Source: Epiperipatus broadwayi (lineage: Eukaryota; Onychophora; Udeonychophora; Euonychophora; Peripatidae). From it: DNA of 64,000 nucleotides. Both the position numbers and the translations under genes were made by a program. The stretch is from contig JAQFVV010012418.1 in the NCBI GenBank assembly GCA_028023455.1, positions 8,491,244 to 8,555,243 of the forward strand, read 5' to 3'. Below, piece after piece: positions 37,112 through 48,771 of this stretch (position 1 is the stretch's first letter; the number at the start of each line of letters is the position of its first letter). The notes beneath the pieces were generated by a model. That model ran no database searches. It was given only the letters and a program-made list of their open reading frames with translations, and was not told where the DNA came from.

Positions 37112-39324
37112 GTAAGTATATTTTTTAATATTGTTATATTTTTATTTCAAAATTTTTTTATTCTGTATCTTAATAGATAGATTGAGATTATTAGGCAGTG
37201 AATACTATGATCAACAATTGCAGATAGTAATTAGTTCTTGGTACTCCAACTCATAACAATTTATTCCACTGTTTCATTATTAAAATCTATGTTGAAAACT
37301 TTAATGAGTTCTTTGCATCATTAAATGTATTCATTATATTAAAAATACTTATAAATTTATAATTTCTTCAATCATACGGAAAGTATTCTAAGCCTGTCTT
37401 ACTTTACTATAATTTATTATTTCTCTTTTTAAAATAGTAAGTTACAAGTGATAACATAGAATTAGTTATTTATAATTGATTAGATTGGAATTTTGCATTT
37501 GCATTATTTTAATAATTATAGATTTATAAATTTGAAATTGATATATTTTAATCATCATAATTATAAAAAATAAATAGAAATCAGCATTTAGTAGGATGAT
37601 AATTTTGATTCTGCTTTCAAGAAAAGCTACAATTATAAAATTTCAAAACATTTTGATATAAACTGTGAATTTTGTCAAATTCTGAAAAATATGTATCAAA
37701 AGACCACAACTGTGTAATTAGATTTCATAGTATCACTAAGAATATTAAATGTAATATGAGTTTCCATCTTGAAATTTTCTTACAGGAAATATTTTATGAA
37801 TTAAAATGGTGAATAAAGAGAATAAATGTAAATTTTTAAAAAAATCATCTACATTTTGAACATGTTATTATTTTGCAAGTATTATTTTAGAACTACGGTA
37901 AATGTTACAAGAGCTATAAAATTAAAACAAGAAAGAACAACTAAAAATAAAATGTTTAAAAAATTGATAATAATGAATTAGAAGTTAATATATATATAGA
38001 TTTATATGGCTATATGTAATGTATATTTTGAAAAGAAAAAAGGATTGAGTCATGATTAGAAACAGAAGTAAATGGATTTATCTATATATTCCTCAGGAAA
38101 ATTTTTAATGCAGTTGTAAACCTAATGCAGAACTTAATGCTTTTGTAAAAATAAAATAGAGTGAACTCTCAATCCATTATTTATTTATCTGTCATTTCAT
38201 CATTAAAATCAATTCTATAGAAATACATGTTATTTTTTTATATATCCCTTGATTTTTTTTTGATTTTTTTTTTTTTTTAGCATTGCAACATTTTTCTGCA
38301 ACAGTTTTCATTTTTTAATTTCAAATGACATGATTTTTTTTGAAATTAGAAATGTCATAAAAATAATTAATTTTATCTCCAATCTTTTTATCTATTCAGC
38401 TACTCATTCTTCAAAAAGAGTCCTTTTTTTTAAAAGCTTTTACCTTTTTTAAGTCTTTCAATTAAATATTAGAGATCACTTGAAGTGTAAAATTAGTCTA
38501 AAGCAAATGTGATTTTTTATATTTTTTTTACAATGGTAAAATATTTTTTTTTTTTTATAATAAATTAATGATTAGATAAGATTTTTTATTTACAAAAGTA
38601 ATTCTATCAAATTGCTATAATTAATATTAACTTATATTTTTTAAACATGTATGATTATTGTGATATTAAAATTTATATATACTATATGTACTACATATAT
38701 AAACACATTGACATTTAGTAAATAATGTGTATTTTGAATTATATCTGAGTTGTACTTAGATTTATCAGTTAAGTTATATTTTATTTGCACAGTATTTCAG
38801 TGACTAATCATTAAATTATTCTTGTAATATGTTTTAGTAGGATTCCATTTAGTCATTTATATGCAGCTATTATTCATTCTTTTCAGTCCTTTGAAAAATG
38901 ATAGAGACTTTAATGTATTAAGTGGATATATGATTTGCTTGATAAGGAAGGGTTGGGTTTTTTTTTTACTTGGGAGTATGAAAGATGCTAAACACTTTTA
39001 AGTAAGACAATTAAGACCTATCTTATATAAAAAAGATAGCACTAATTTCTGAATAGTACATTATGGAGTCAGTCATGACAGCTGAGGAGGAAGATTTTGT
39101 ATAGCTAAAGACTTTAACTATGTATTCTTATGTTTCATTGATTATTTATCTCAGATTATCAATAACATAAGGTTTTGTAAGTTTAATACCTATTTATTAT
39201 GTAACTGTATTTGATTATAATGTATAATATAAATTTATGTTATAAACTTAATAAAATATTATATTACTTTTCAAGAACATGTTTTTATGATAAATATTTA
39301 ATAGAATATATTTACATTTTGCAG
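37112..39324. other. intron within GRIP domain, no gene seen
   Basis: 2.2 kb of AT-rich DNA with long T runs. The flanking exons join in phase 0. No other coding block seen. Confidence 0.7.
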
Positions 39325-39411
39325 ACAATGGCAAAAGTAATAGCAGCTGTGATGAAATTTCCTGAAGATCGGACAAGAAAAATTATTGAAAAAGAAGAAG
39401 CCAGAATAACT
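39325..39411 (+). CDS. GOLGA4: golgin-245-like protein, GRIP domain exon 2
   Basis: Twenty-nine whole codons between acceptor acattttgcag and donor act|gtaaga: TMAKVIAAVMKFPEDRTRK then IIEKEEARIT. This is the second and third helix of GRIP. TMAKVI..V.KFP.D...KI.E.E.AR is the golgin-245-specific version of the domain. Joined to the previous exon it gives an unbroken GRIP domain. The exon is followed by a 9.3-kb intron that carries a LINE and a 1.2-kb DNA element. Confidence 0.93.
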
Positions 39412-39899
39412 GTAAGATATTTTTGTTTACACATTTATTAACATATTTTCGGTTAATCAATCTCAAAATGATAGCTACTATTATTTGATTTGAAATATCA
39501 TTATTCTCTTATAATGTACTATTAGAAAGAAGATTTAAAAAAAGTTAAGTATTGAAAGTAATAAAACCAAAGGATAGTGACTTGCTGAATAAGATTTTTT
39601 TTAAAGTAATAATTAACAAGACTATAAATTTGATAATTTCAGTAACATATTAGGAGAGAGATATATTGTGCTATGTCTTTTTCTTTTATGGTTGTTATTA
39701 TTATGATGATGTGTTCAAAAGAAACTTTATTGACAATTCATAGGATATTATAGACAAATTACGTGACAGTCAATACAACACTTTGTTAGAATGAGAATAA
39801 AAAAACAACATACATTGTGCATGTATTATATCATAGTCAATATATATTAACATTTAAATAGAGAACATAGTATATCTCATTATAGATTGTAGCACTGAC

Positions 39900-41800
39900 T
39901 TGTAAGGGACTATGTAACTGCAAATATTTCTGATGAGATTTTTTTTGTCTCTGTTTTATTATGCTGATTTGTTTTTAAAATGTTAGAATGTCTTCAAGTA
40001 TTACTAATATAAAGAAAAGCACATCTTGTCCATGACAAGATGAGTATGAATATGGTATTTCTTATTTCTGCAAAGCAAACCTTCAGAAAAAATGAAACGA
40101 TTAAATGGATTCTGGAATTGGCTTTTCCATTGTATTTTGTTATGAGCTGAGTATACTAGTAGACTGCCACACTCAAAAAAAATATGTTTTTGATTCTTAT
40201 CTTTCCTTTAGCATATTTCACATATGAGATTTTTCTTATAGTTGTTATATATGACTGAGTATTCTGTAATCAATCAATTAAAAAAAAAAATGTTTTTGAT
40301 TCTCTTTTTTTCTTGGACATAGTTTAAATATGAGATTTGTATTATGTCTAAGAAAGTATAAGGTATGTAATGATCAAATATTTATTTTTATTATAAAGTA
40401 TTTTGACTTAAGTATCCAATACTTAAATCTTATCAGTTATCTTTTATTAATGCCAAGAATTGAGATGTCTGCATCTTCATTGGGATATAGAAGTGTATGA
40501 GTTTTTCAATAGTAATATTTTTCTTGTGGGAAAATTATTTTAGCGTTAGTCATTAGGTCAATTAATGCTAGAATTATGTGCATAAATTTTGTGTATGGAG
40601 GAGTTTTATCTGTTGATGTTATAGTGAGTATTGATTTGAAATATAGGAATAATTTTGTTATGGATGATGTGAACTTGAATATTTTTTGTGTCTTAAATAC
40701 CTAAATTGAATGCAATCTTAAGATACTTCGAGTATTGAGAAATTATAATTTCCTGATTGCAGTGATAACTGTTTTTCATCCCCACATGAGTTCTTTACAT
40801 GGTGAATAAATGCTAGATATAAATAATTTTGTTAAGATTATTATTGGCAAGTTGTATATATCTTGGTGATGATAAGCACATTTATAATATACAATATAAA
40901 GAGAGATATGCTTTTGAGAGAGATGATATGGTGTGTTCAATTTTTATCTTGTATTTTCTTTTGCATGGCTTTATTGCTCAAATGAAATGAGAATCCTATA
41001 CGTGTCATTGATTTGTACCATGTACATGATTTATCTATGTTGAATTCAAATTTATGGGAGCTTGTATATTCTTTCATGATTTTAATTAATATATGAAACT
41101 GCTTTTTTGTTAGGAAAATTGTAATATCATCATCTTTGTATACAGTGGAGGCTATACTATGACTGAATATGGATATGTAGATGTGTTTTTGTGCATTATT
41201 GAGAAATGGTGTCATAAATAGTAAACCATTTAATGGTGATTCTTGTGGTATGGTATGGATTAAATGAGAGACAAGTCTTTCCATTTAAGAGAATATGTAT
41301 TTTCCTGTTTATTAATAAATTTGTAAGAATATATAGAATAGATTTAGGTGTATTAGTTTTTCCTTAATGTTGTAGATTTTTCCATAGTTTGTATTATAAT
41401 ATCAATTAGTAATGATTCAAAAGTTGTTTTTCTGTCAACTTGTACTGCCATTGGGCTATATTTCTCTGCATTTCTCACATTATCAGTAATTGTCTTGAAT
41501 AAAAATGCTGCTTGTGCTGTTGATGAGCTTTATTGAGTAAATCATGATAGACAATAATGGTAAAAGATGTGGCTCAATTTTATTTTTTAACACTTTTTCA
41601 AGCAGTTTGATTTCTAATGGAGTCATAGATATATGCTGATCTTAAATTTTGGATTATGGATGGTGATGTATGTTTTTGTATGAATGGGAATACAAATCCT
41701 GAATTTCATATATTTCATTAGCCATTGTGTGTGAGAGAAATGACTAATACAAATTTTGGTATGCATGGTACAAGGTTTGGACATGGTCTCCAAACTTTGT
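39900..41800 (-). mobile_element. decayed non-LTR retrotransposon (LINE)
   Basis: On the - strand, shifting frames give a reverse-transcriptase region: near 41560-41400 STAQAAFLFKTITDNVRN, EKYSPMAVQVD and KTTFES; then at 41284-40937 LVSHLIHTIPQESPLNGLLF with TVYKDDDITIF in place of the usual YADD box. A C-terminal Cys-containing tail (YVKYAKGKIRIKN, FFECGSLL) lies near 40240-40120, as in jockey/I-type elements. It is full of stops. Clade uncertain. It inserted in reverse orientation to the host golgin gene. Confidence 0.7.
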
Positions 41801-42279
41801 AAAAAAAAAATTATATTTTAAATATTATTTAACCATCTGTAGCTTGAAGTAATTATAAAAATTATTCAACTAATATTGCTTTTTTCTGTAATGTTAAAGT
41901 TTGTAAATATTAAAGTAAGCATATTTTCACTGGTAACAATCATATTACCAATTTGTTAACCAATAGGGATTCTTGATATAAGTAGTTGGGCTAAAGCCCA
42001 TGGTTCTTTTTGTCTTAACCAAGTGTGTGATTGTGCAATAAAATTTTTTCTCTTTTTTTATACAAATATATTCTTTCAATATGTTGCAAGTGAATTAATT
42101 GTAAGTTTTTTTTAATTTTATTGTAAGTTGACTATTGTCTGTTGACGATGTACACTTGTGCAGTTTATCAATGAGGGACTAAGGGGGCTTATAAATGGCA
42201 TTGTTGAACTAGGGACAAAGTTTAGATTATGATATTACATATGCGTGTAATATCTATTTCTCTAGATGGTCTTTATAGT

Positions 42280-43320
42280 GTTTTGTATAAAATGGCGGAC
42301 ATGTTTGTGCACTCCAGAAAAAACTAGAATGTATTCGAGAGGTTGTTTTAGATCGCGCGCTGATAGCTGTGGAATTTAATTAAGGCATTGACATAATGGC
42401 GATCGACTATTCCAAGAGATATTTGCTGATTGCAAATATTTCTGGATAAGAGACGATAGCTTATTGGACGGTGTACTAATTGCTACAGTTGTCAGCAAGC
42501 AATAGAAGACTGGGTAACATCTACGCAGGGCAGCAATTAGGGACAACTCCAGTAGAGAGCAGTCACGCAGTAGTTGAGTAGCAGTATTAAAGTAGACGTC
42601 GGTTTAACACCAGCAGAGATATCTCGCGTTAGTGCTTGCGGTTAATGACCAGCGCCCAGTGGAAATGTAGTTCATGGGTGTAGCTGAAAGAGACCACAGC
42701 AGAGAAGAGCATTAGTTGCAGAGAAGAGCATTAGTTGCCGAGAAGAGCATTAGTTGCAGAGAAGAGCATTAGTTGCAGAGTAGGGCATTAGTTGCGGAGT
42801 AAAAGCATTCGTTGCAGAGCATTAGTTGCAGAGTAGAAGCATTCGTTGCAGAGCAAGGCATTCGTTGCAAAATAGACCATTCGTTGGAGAGCACTTGTTG
42901 GAAAAGAACGGCGTGGGAATTGCGATTACGTAAAGTAGAGAGAGAGTTGTTGCAGACTGTTCGCTATTCTGATTACTTAATAACATCATGTCCTAATGTA
43001 TATAGACGTGCATATGGATACTTCAGTCTTGTTCTTTTTCTTTCAATTTAGCAAATAGAATATAAATTTCTAAGAATATGAATTCCATAGTTCTTGCTCT
43101 TAAAAGTATTCTTATTGTTTATTGAATTGCATTGATTAGTGAGTACAATTTGGATCAAGAAGATCATTGCCGATTGATCTGAGGAAAGAACAAGAACTAG
43201 TTGGATTTTGAGTGATGTATTAATTAATGGTGAATAGAAAATTAAATTTATAAGCGATGAAAGCCAGCTGTTATTAAATAAGACTATATTATTTAGCAGA
43301 AAGTCCTCACTTCTCTTTAG
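42280..43320 (+). other. GC-richer patch, possible LTR or element fragment
   Basis: The segment from ataaaatggcggacatg (42289) to about 43.3 kb is clearly richer in G and C than the intron around it and contains a minisatellite (42699-42900). An 80-codon frame (42812-43051) starts inside the minisatellite. Its protein resembles nothing I know and is probably not real. No gene or paired end is recognised. Confidence 0.35.
42699..42900 (+). repeat. minisatellite, ~19-bp unit, about 11 copies
   Basis: Units of 14-20 bases with consensus agagaagagcattagttgc. The first four are almost identical. Later ones diverge (gagtaaaagcattcgttgc, gagcaaggcattcgttgc, aaatagaccattcgttgg). The left-to-right decay suggests growth by slippage at the left side. 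Confidence 0.85.
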
Positions 43321-43555
43321 TGAAATTTTAATGAAATGTAACCATTTACATCCAAATACCCCATGTCATGTTAAAATCTTCCATCAGCAGGAGAGGAACT
43401 TGCAGATAATGACTATGATTTGCTCTATTCTGTTTTATTGTGCGAGAGATATATATATAAAAACTGTTTGTAGTTTTATGGACAAAGATGCCGCTCGATG
43501 GGGCCGTTTATGTGCTAAAGCACATAAAAATGCCGTTTCCGCAGCCGACATTTTC

Positions 43556-43828
43556 GAACCTGCATGTACCATAATACAACGTTTTTGTTGTGCTACAGAT
43601 TGCAGGCCGCTTTGTCACGTCGCAGTACAGCATGTATGCGAACCTGCGTTGAACTATAATACAACATTCATGTTGTGTTACAGAACACAGGCCGCTTTGT
43701 CGCATCGCGCCAAATAAATTTTGCACAATTCGTACAGTTTATACAATTTTTATGGTTTTGCGCTTTGTCGCATCGCACCAAATAAATTTTGCACAATTCG
43801 TACAGTTTATACAATTTTTATGGCTTGG
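43556..43828 (+). repeat. two stacked tandem duplications inside the element
   Basis: An ~83-bp unit (cgaacctgc...ataatacaac...ttgtg.tacag...caggccgctttgtc) occurs at about 43556 and 43638. Within its right end a 68-bp unit (cgctttgtcgcatcgc...caaataaattttgcac...) is repeated at 43693 and 43761 with one or two mismatches. The order of duplication is visible: 83-bp first, 68-bp later. Confidence 0.75.
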
Positions 43829-44149
43829 TGAAAGGGTGTGTGTATTTGTATTTGATGGAAATGTGTTTTTTATTGATTTTTTTTTTTTTAAAGTATTGAA
43901 ATATTCTGATTTTCTTAAGTAATAATTATCTGACTCTTTACACTATTCTGTATTGAAGTTTTAAGTGGCAAAATCTTATCCAGATAGATGTGTAAAGGCA
44001 TTTGGAATTAGGTAACGCATCAAGTAACGTACTGTTCTTAACATTCCACGAGTTCAAAAATATGGCGCAGGAAATCGCACATCTTGTTCGATTCTGTGAT
44101 TTACAAACAACAGAACCCTAACCCTAACAACTTTTACTTTTTGTTATTC

Positions 44150-44300
44150 TATTTGAAGTAAAAAATAGCGGTAACACAATAATATATGTTTCTCTGTAAA
44201 AATTAAAATGTAAAACGAAGACTAAGAAAGTAAAAAATAGCAGTAACACAATAATATCTGTTTCTCTAAAAATTAAAATGTAAAACAAAGACTAAGAACT
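44150..44300 (+). repeat. ~70-bp tandem duplication
   Basis: aagtaaaaaatagcggtaac... and aagtaaaaaatagcagtaac..., each ending aaacgaagactaaga or aaacaaagactaaga, follow each other directly in the right part of the 43470-44642 element. Confidence 0.75.
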
Positions 44301-44642
44301 TTTACTTTTTGTTCCAATTATGAATTTTTAAACAACAAAAAAAAAGGCATAACCCCCCAAAAAAAAAATCAGATTGAAAATTGTTTTTTTTAATAAAGCA
44401 AAAAAAAAAAACACAAATTAAATTGAAATTTGTTGATTTTATTTTACATTTATTGTTATCATTTAATTTCTTTATGTTAATAAAAAAAAAAATTAAAAAA
44501 AACACGATTTTTGTATTTTTTTTTCTTCGCATAACAAAAAACACAGCAAAATGATTAAAATCAACGGCCTGGGAATGTTCATATTTTATAGTTTTAGCGT
44601 GATAACGGCGCCATCGAGCGGCGTCTTTGTCCATAAAACTAC

Positions 44643-47600
44643 AATCTAAAAACTATATTTAAATTTGCACTATATTGTAAGCATTAATGAATGATCAATG
44701 TATTTTAAATGAATTAAATGGGCAGAACCTTAAAATAATTGCTTTTGTTCCTGCTGAAAGTATCAATGTCATTCTAGAAAAGTGATTGATCTGAAGTCTA
44801 CTGTAAACTTTTCTTTTTACAAAATCTGATATATGTGGTTATACTATGTCTAGCCATTTTATTAATTGGACATTTTTAATGTTTAAATTCAATCATCTAA
44901 TGTTGAGGATACTTGACTATATTATCAGTTTTATTTTTATAATGTGTTATGTACTATCAAATTATGTCACATTGTCATACTTAATGTGAGATAGTATTTT
45001 TAGACATCTGCAAATTTATCATATCCATGTTCAAAATATTATTTTTTTTAGAATGAAGTATTTTTATTTTTGCTGGTGTCCCTATGATGTATTTTTCTTC
45101 CATGTTTTTATTTTTGATCGTTGACTAGATTTTCCTTTTCTGGGATTACTACTTGTTTTTATTTGCATTTGTGATATAGAATATGGTATTATTTACTTCT
45201 GTTGATGTTTTATTATTATAATGGTATTGTTGAGTTACTTGATGTGTAATCCATATATTGTTTTTCTTTGTGATTATTATTTTACTACATGTCAGATTGA
45301 ATTTATGCTAATAATGTTGTTGTTTTTGTATCTATGCACAATGCTCTTATTTCCATAAATTTATCAATAAATGCATATATTTTATTTTTTAGAAGCACAA
45401 AGTATGAAATAAGACATTAATTTTATATTGCTTTTGTTTCTGAACATACTATTTACTAACTAAGTAATTTTTTATTATTAAATATATTATTTTTATTATA
45501 AAGTGCTAGATTTAGGGATAGAATAGTTTTTTTTATTATTATTGATATATAATAAATTGTGCTCTATAGAATTACCATAAAACTATTGTCAGAAGCAATT
45601 GTAGAACTATAACATCTAATGCAAGAATGTCCAAATTATATTCTTCTTTTTAGGTGTTTTTATGAGATCCAAACTCTTTGGCAATCGAGTTAAAGTTAAT
45701 GTAAGAAAATATTGTTAGATACTGTATTTGAAGTTAGCCAAAAGTAACAATTATTTTGCAAATAATTGGCAACTTTTATGTCTAGAATATAATATACTTA
45801 TTTTAGCTTACTATTTTAAATACTTAGTTTTTGTAATCAACTGAGTTAGGCATTGAGAATAATATTAAAAATAGAATAATAATATTAGATAGATGAGAGA
45901 AATAATGAGCATGATATTATCATTATTTCTATTTGTTTTCACTCATGAAAAAAAATAGTATCAGTATAACCCATTAATTAAAATATGCAAATCATCAAAT
46001 TTAATATCAAGAGTAATGGAACAAAGAAAGTTTGAGAAAACCATCCAGGAATTATGCTTCTTGATTGGGAATCCAATATAAATACTCTGTATTAAAGTTG
46101 TTTAGGCCACTTTCTTTTCAACAATTTTTCAGCAGTCCTTGGCTCATGCATTGAATCTCACCTTATGTACACTGAGAAAGAGACAAATAGATATATTTCA
46201 TAACATTGATTGCAAGAAGGTATCAGTAGTAATATGGAGACACGTGTTCACTAAGACATATATCATCACCTCATTTGTTACTAGACAATGGTAAAACTAG
46301 AAGCTATTGTAGAGAGAATTAGGTAGACAATATTGACAATAATGGGCATTTTGTAATTAATGGGATAGTTTTCCAAAGTTTAGAAAAAGTATATATAATC
46401 ATCTAGTAGTTTTGCAATAATTCCAGTTCAGAGAAAATCATTACAAAACTCAGAGTAGTATAGTTATATGTAGTGTTCACTGATTGTTTTTATATGGATA
46501 CTAGTAATCATTTGACAGTGATATGGCCATAGAATTGATTCAGAAATTATTTTTAGCAGATACAGTGCACTTCTGCAAGTATTTTTATGTGGAATTTTAT
46601 TAGGTATGGTCTATTCCAAATTTATTGTCAGCATGTTATTCCTTGATGGATTGTGATTAAATTTTATAGCTTATTTCTTTCTTTTTTTAATAATAACTTA
46701 GTAGGCTAATACCCACAACCAATATCTTTCAACAATATCCAAATAATTCTATGAACAGTTTAATCTTTAGACTTTCAAATATGATATTTATGAAATTTTG
46801 TTGAGAGGCATCTTTGAGCGTTTTCTTAAACGCTCTACAATTTTCCAAAGTTATAAGTAAATTTAGTGGTCATATATACTCAAAACACATTCAGAGGTCT
46901 ATATTTATCCCATATTAGGTGTCAGCCTGCATTGCGAATCATAGCAGTCACTATGTAAATTATATATATATAATTTTATTCTTCTGCCTTAAAATTATTA
47001 ATTTGACATTTAAGTTATATGTTATTCATATTATAGTTTATATAACAAGTTTTGCTTCATTTTTATCATTTCTTTAATATGGGCTGACTTGTTGTGAGGG
47101 ATTTGTATAATAAAGTAAAGATAGAGAATGGCATATTGTCATATATAATTCTATAATTTTATCAATAGAACAGAATCCTGTCTTATTTCCAAATAATTGA
47201 GCACACTATATTGTAAGAAAAGAAGATTGGAAAATATAACTTATATACTAAAGCTTATACTATGTAAACAATGAAAAACATATACTAAGCAAATAAATGG
47301 GAAAGCACTCCTATAAATTAGTGCAATTCATTAACTAGCAATTTCATTTTTCTGAATGAAAGTAATATAGGAAAATTGGTTGGGTAAACCTGAAAGCATT
47401 ATCCATTTAGTGCTTAAATAAGATAAGAGTAACAGTGTGAATCATTTTAAGTATTTTGTAAAATACTGAACACATTGAACCTATCTTGTAAATTTAATTT
47501 CAGAAGTAATGTTCAGATAATTCTTAAGTAAATACAAAAATCCATTAATTTAATTATGAAATTGAAATAAATCTGCAAATGATATACTGTTTATAACGTC

Positions 47601-48753
47601 AGGAATAGTAATGTCTGAAAATTTATAAAGAAATGTGATTTTTTAAAAAATGTCATTTATTAATGCTGAAACATATTTATATCATCACTTAATTAAAATA
47701 TCAATCAATCTTCTCATTATATCAGCAAACTATACATTATAAATCCATGACAAACTTCTGTCATATACTAAGTTGTTATGCATGAAGACATCTGATAATG
47801 AAATGACTATATTTTGAAACATTGATGTCTTAGTAGGTATCAAACAGCTAGATTTTTACAATCTATATTTGGTAATAACATAATAACAAAATTTACTTTC
47901 ATCACACTTGTCATTGCGCTGTTCTTTATTAAATGCCCTTTATGAAGTTCAAATTAATATTACATATATATAAAAAATACAACAGTGTCTAAAGTACATT
48001 TGTGTTTTTAAAATAAATATAAACTACTGATTTAATTTCACAAGAATATGATATCTCTCAGGAGTCAAGATTATCAGCACTTAGTCATTTGAACAATTCA
48101 GATTATCTGGAATCTTTGCTTCTGGCTAATATTACCTAGATATATGTTTATCAACCAAATACTAAATGTCAAGATGTTTGGGCTATAGGTCACTGTCCAA
48201 AAAAATTTCTATGCTTGCTTGAAGAAGTCTACCTGAAAAAAATTCACTTTCCAATAGATTTAAACCTCAGATCTTATGCATGGCAGCAAATTCATCAATC
48301 ATTTTATCACATATCTCTTCTTTTATTAGATTTTTTAAAATTATAATATAGTAAATATGTTTATCTATTTAGTATTCATCGTTAATTCACTCATCTAATT
48401 TTATAACTTGAATTGATTTTCGTCATAACTTTTTATTAAATTTATATATGTAAAATTTTACGAAACACGGTAATCCATTTATAAAAATTTAAAATGGTTA
48501 GTTCTCTTCAACTTTATATTTTTTTAATTTTATTTAATACCAATGAAGGGAATTGCATTAAATAGCTCTTATATTTTTGGTTGCTATTTTTTTTTATATG
48601 TAATGATTATGTTAGCCATTTCTATTTTAAAAAGTTTAAACATTTAATTTTGATTTATATTTTAAATAATTATTTTAATGTAGAATCAAATTTTTAACTT
48701 TTTTTTAAACATTTATCAAATTCTGAACAAATAAATATTAATTTGTTTTTCAG
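44643..48753. other. intron sequence, no gene seen
   Basis: AT-rich remainder of the last golgin intron. No coding block or paired repeat seen. Confidence 0.5.
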
Positions 48754-48771
48754 AAATGGTTGCCAGCATAG
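48754..48771 (+). CDS. GOLGA4: golgin-245-like protein, last coding exon
   Basis: A T-rich acceptor (atttgtttttcag) is followed in phase by AAA TGG TTG CCA GCA TAG, giving KWLPA and stop. Joined after ARIT it makes ARIT-KWLPA, which matches the position and character of the ARL-SWL-type C-terminus that closes a GRIP domain (conserved Trp-Leu). The exon is very short and the intron is 9.3 kb, so a competing last exon at 51294 cannot be excluded. The 3' UTR follows, but its end is not resolved. Confidence 0.65.
   Translation, partial: KWLPA

Larger units (their letters stand above)
43470..44642. mobile_element. non-autonomous DNA transposon, third of the family
   Basis: Terminal inverted repeats gtagttttatggacaaagat / (complement) gtagttttatggacaaagac continue as gccgctcgatgg.gccgtt. 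The flanks (ctgttt and aatcta) show no clear target duplication, so the insertion is old or an end is altered. It shares with the 29666-30716 element the string acaaacaacagaac followed by cctaaccctaac (44104) and a gccatc.ag.gg subterminal motif (44612). It contains three nested tandem duplications. Confidence 0.65.

Noticed and set aside
42812-43051. 79-aa protein gene
   Set aside because: Begins inside a minisatellite, ends at random, no similarity and no splice context.
44302-44634. 110-aa - strand frame
   Set aside because: Lies in the right arm of a transposon and is made of poly-A/T translated as Phe/Lys/Asn runs.
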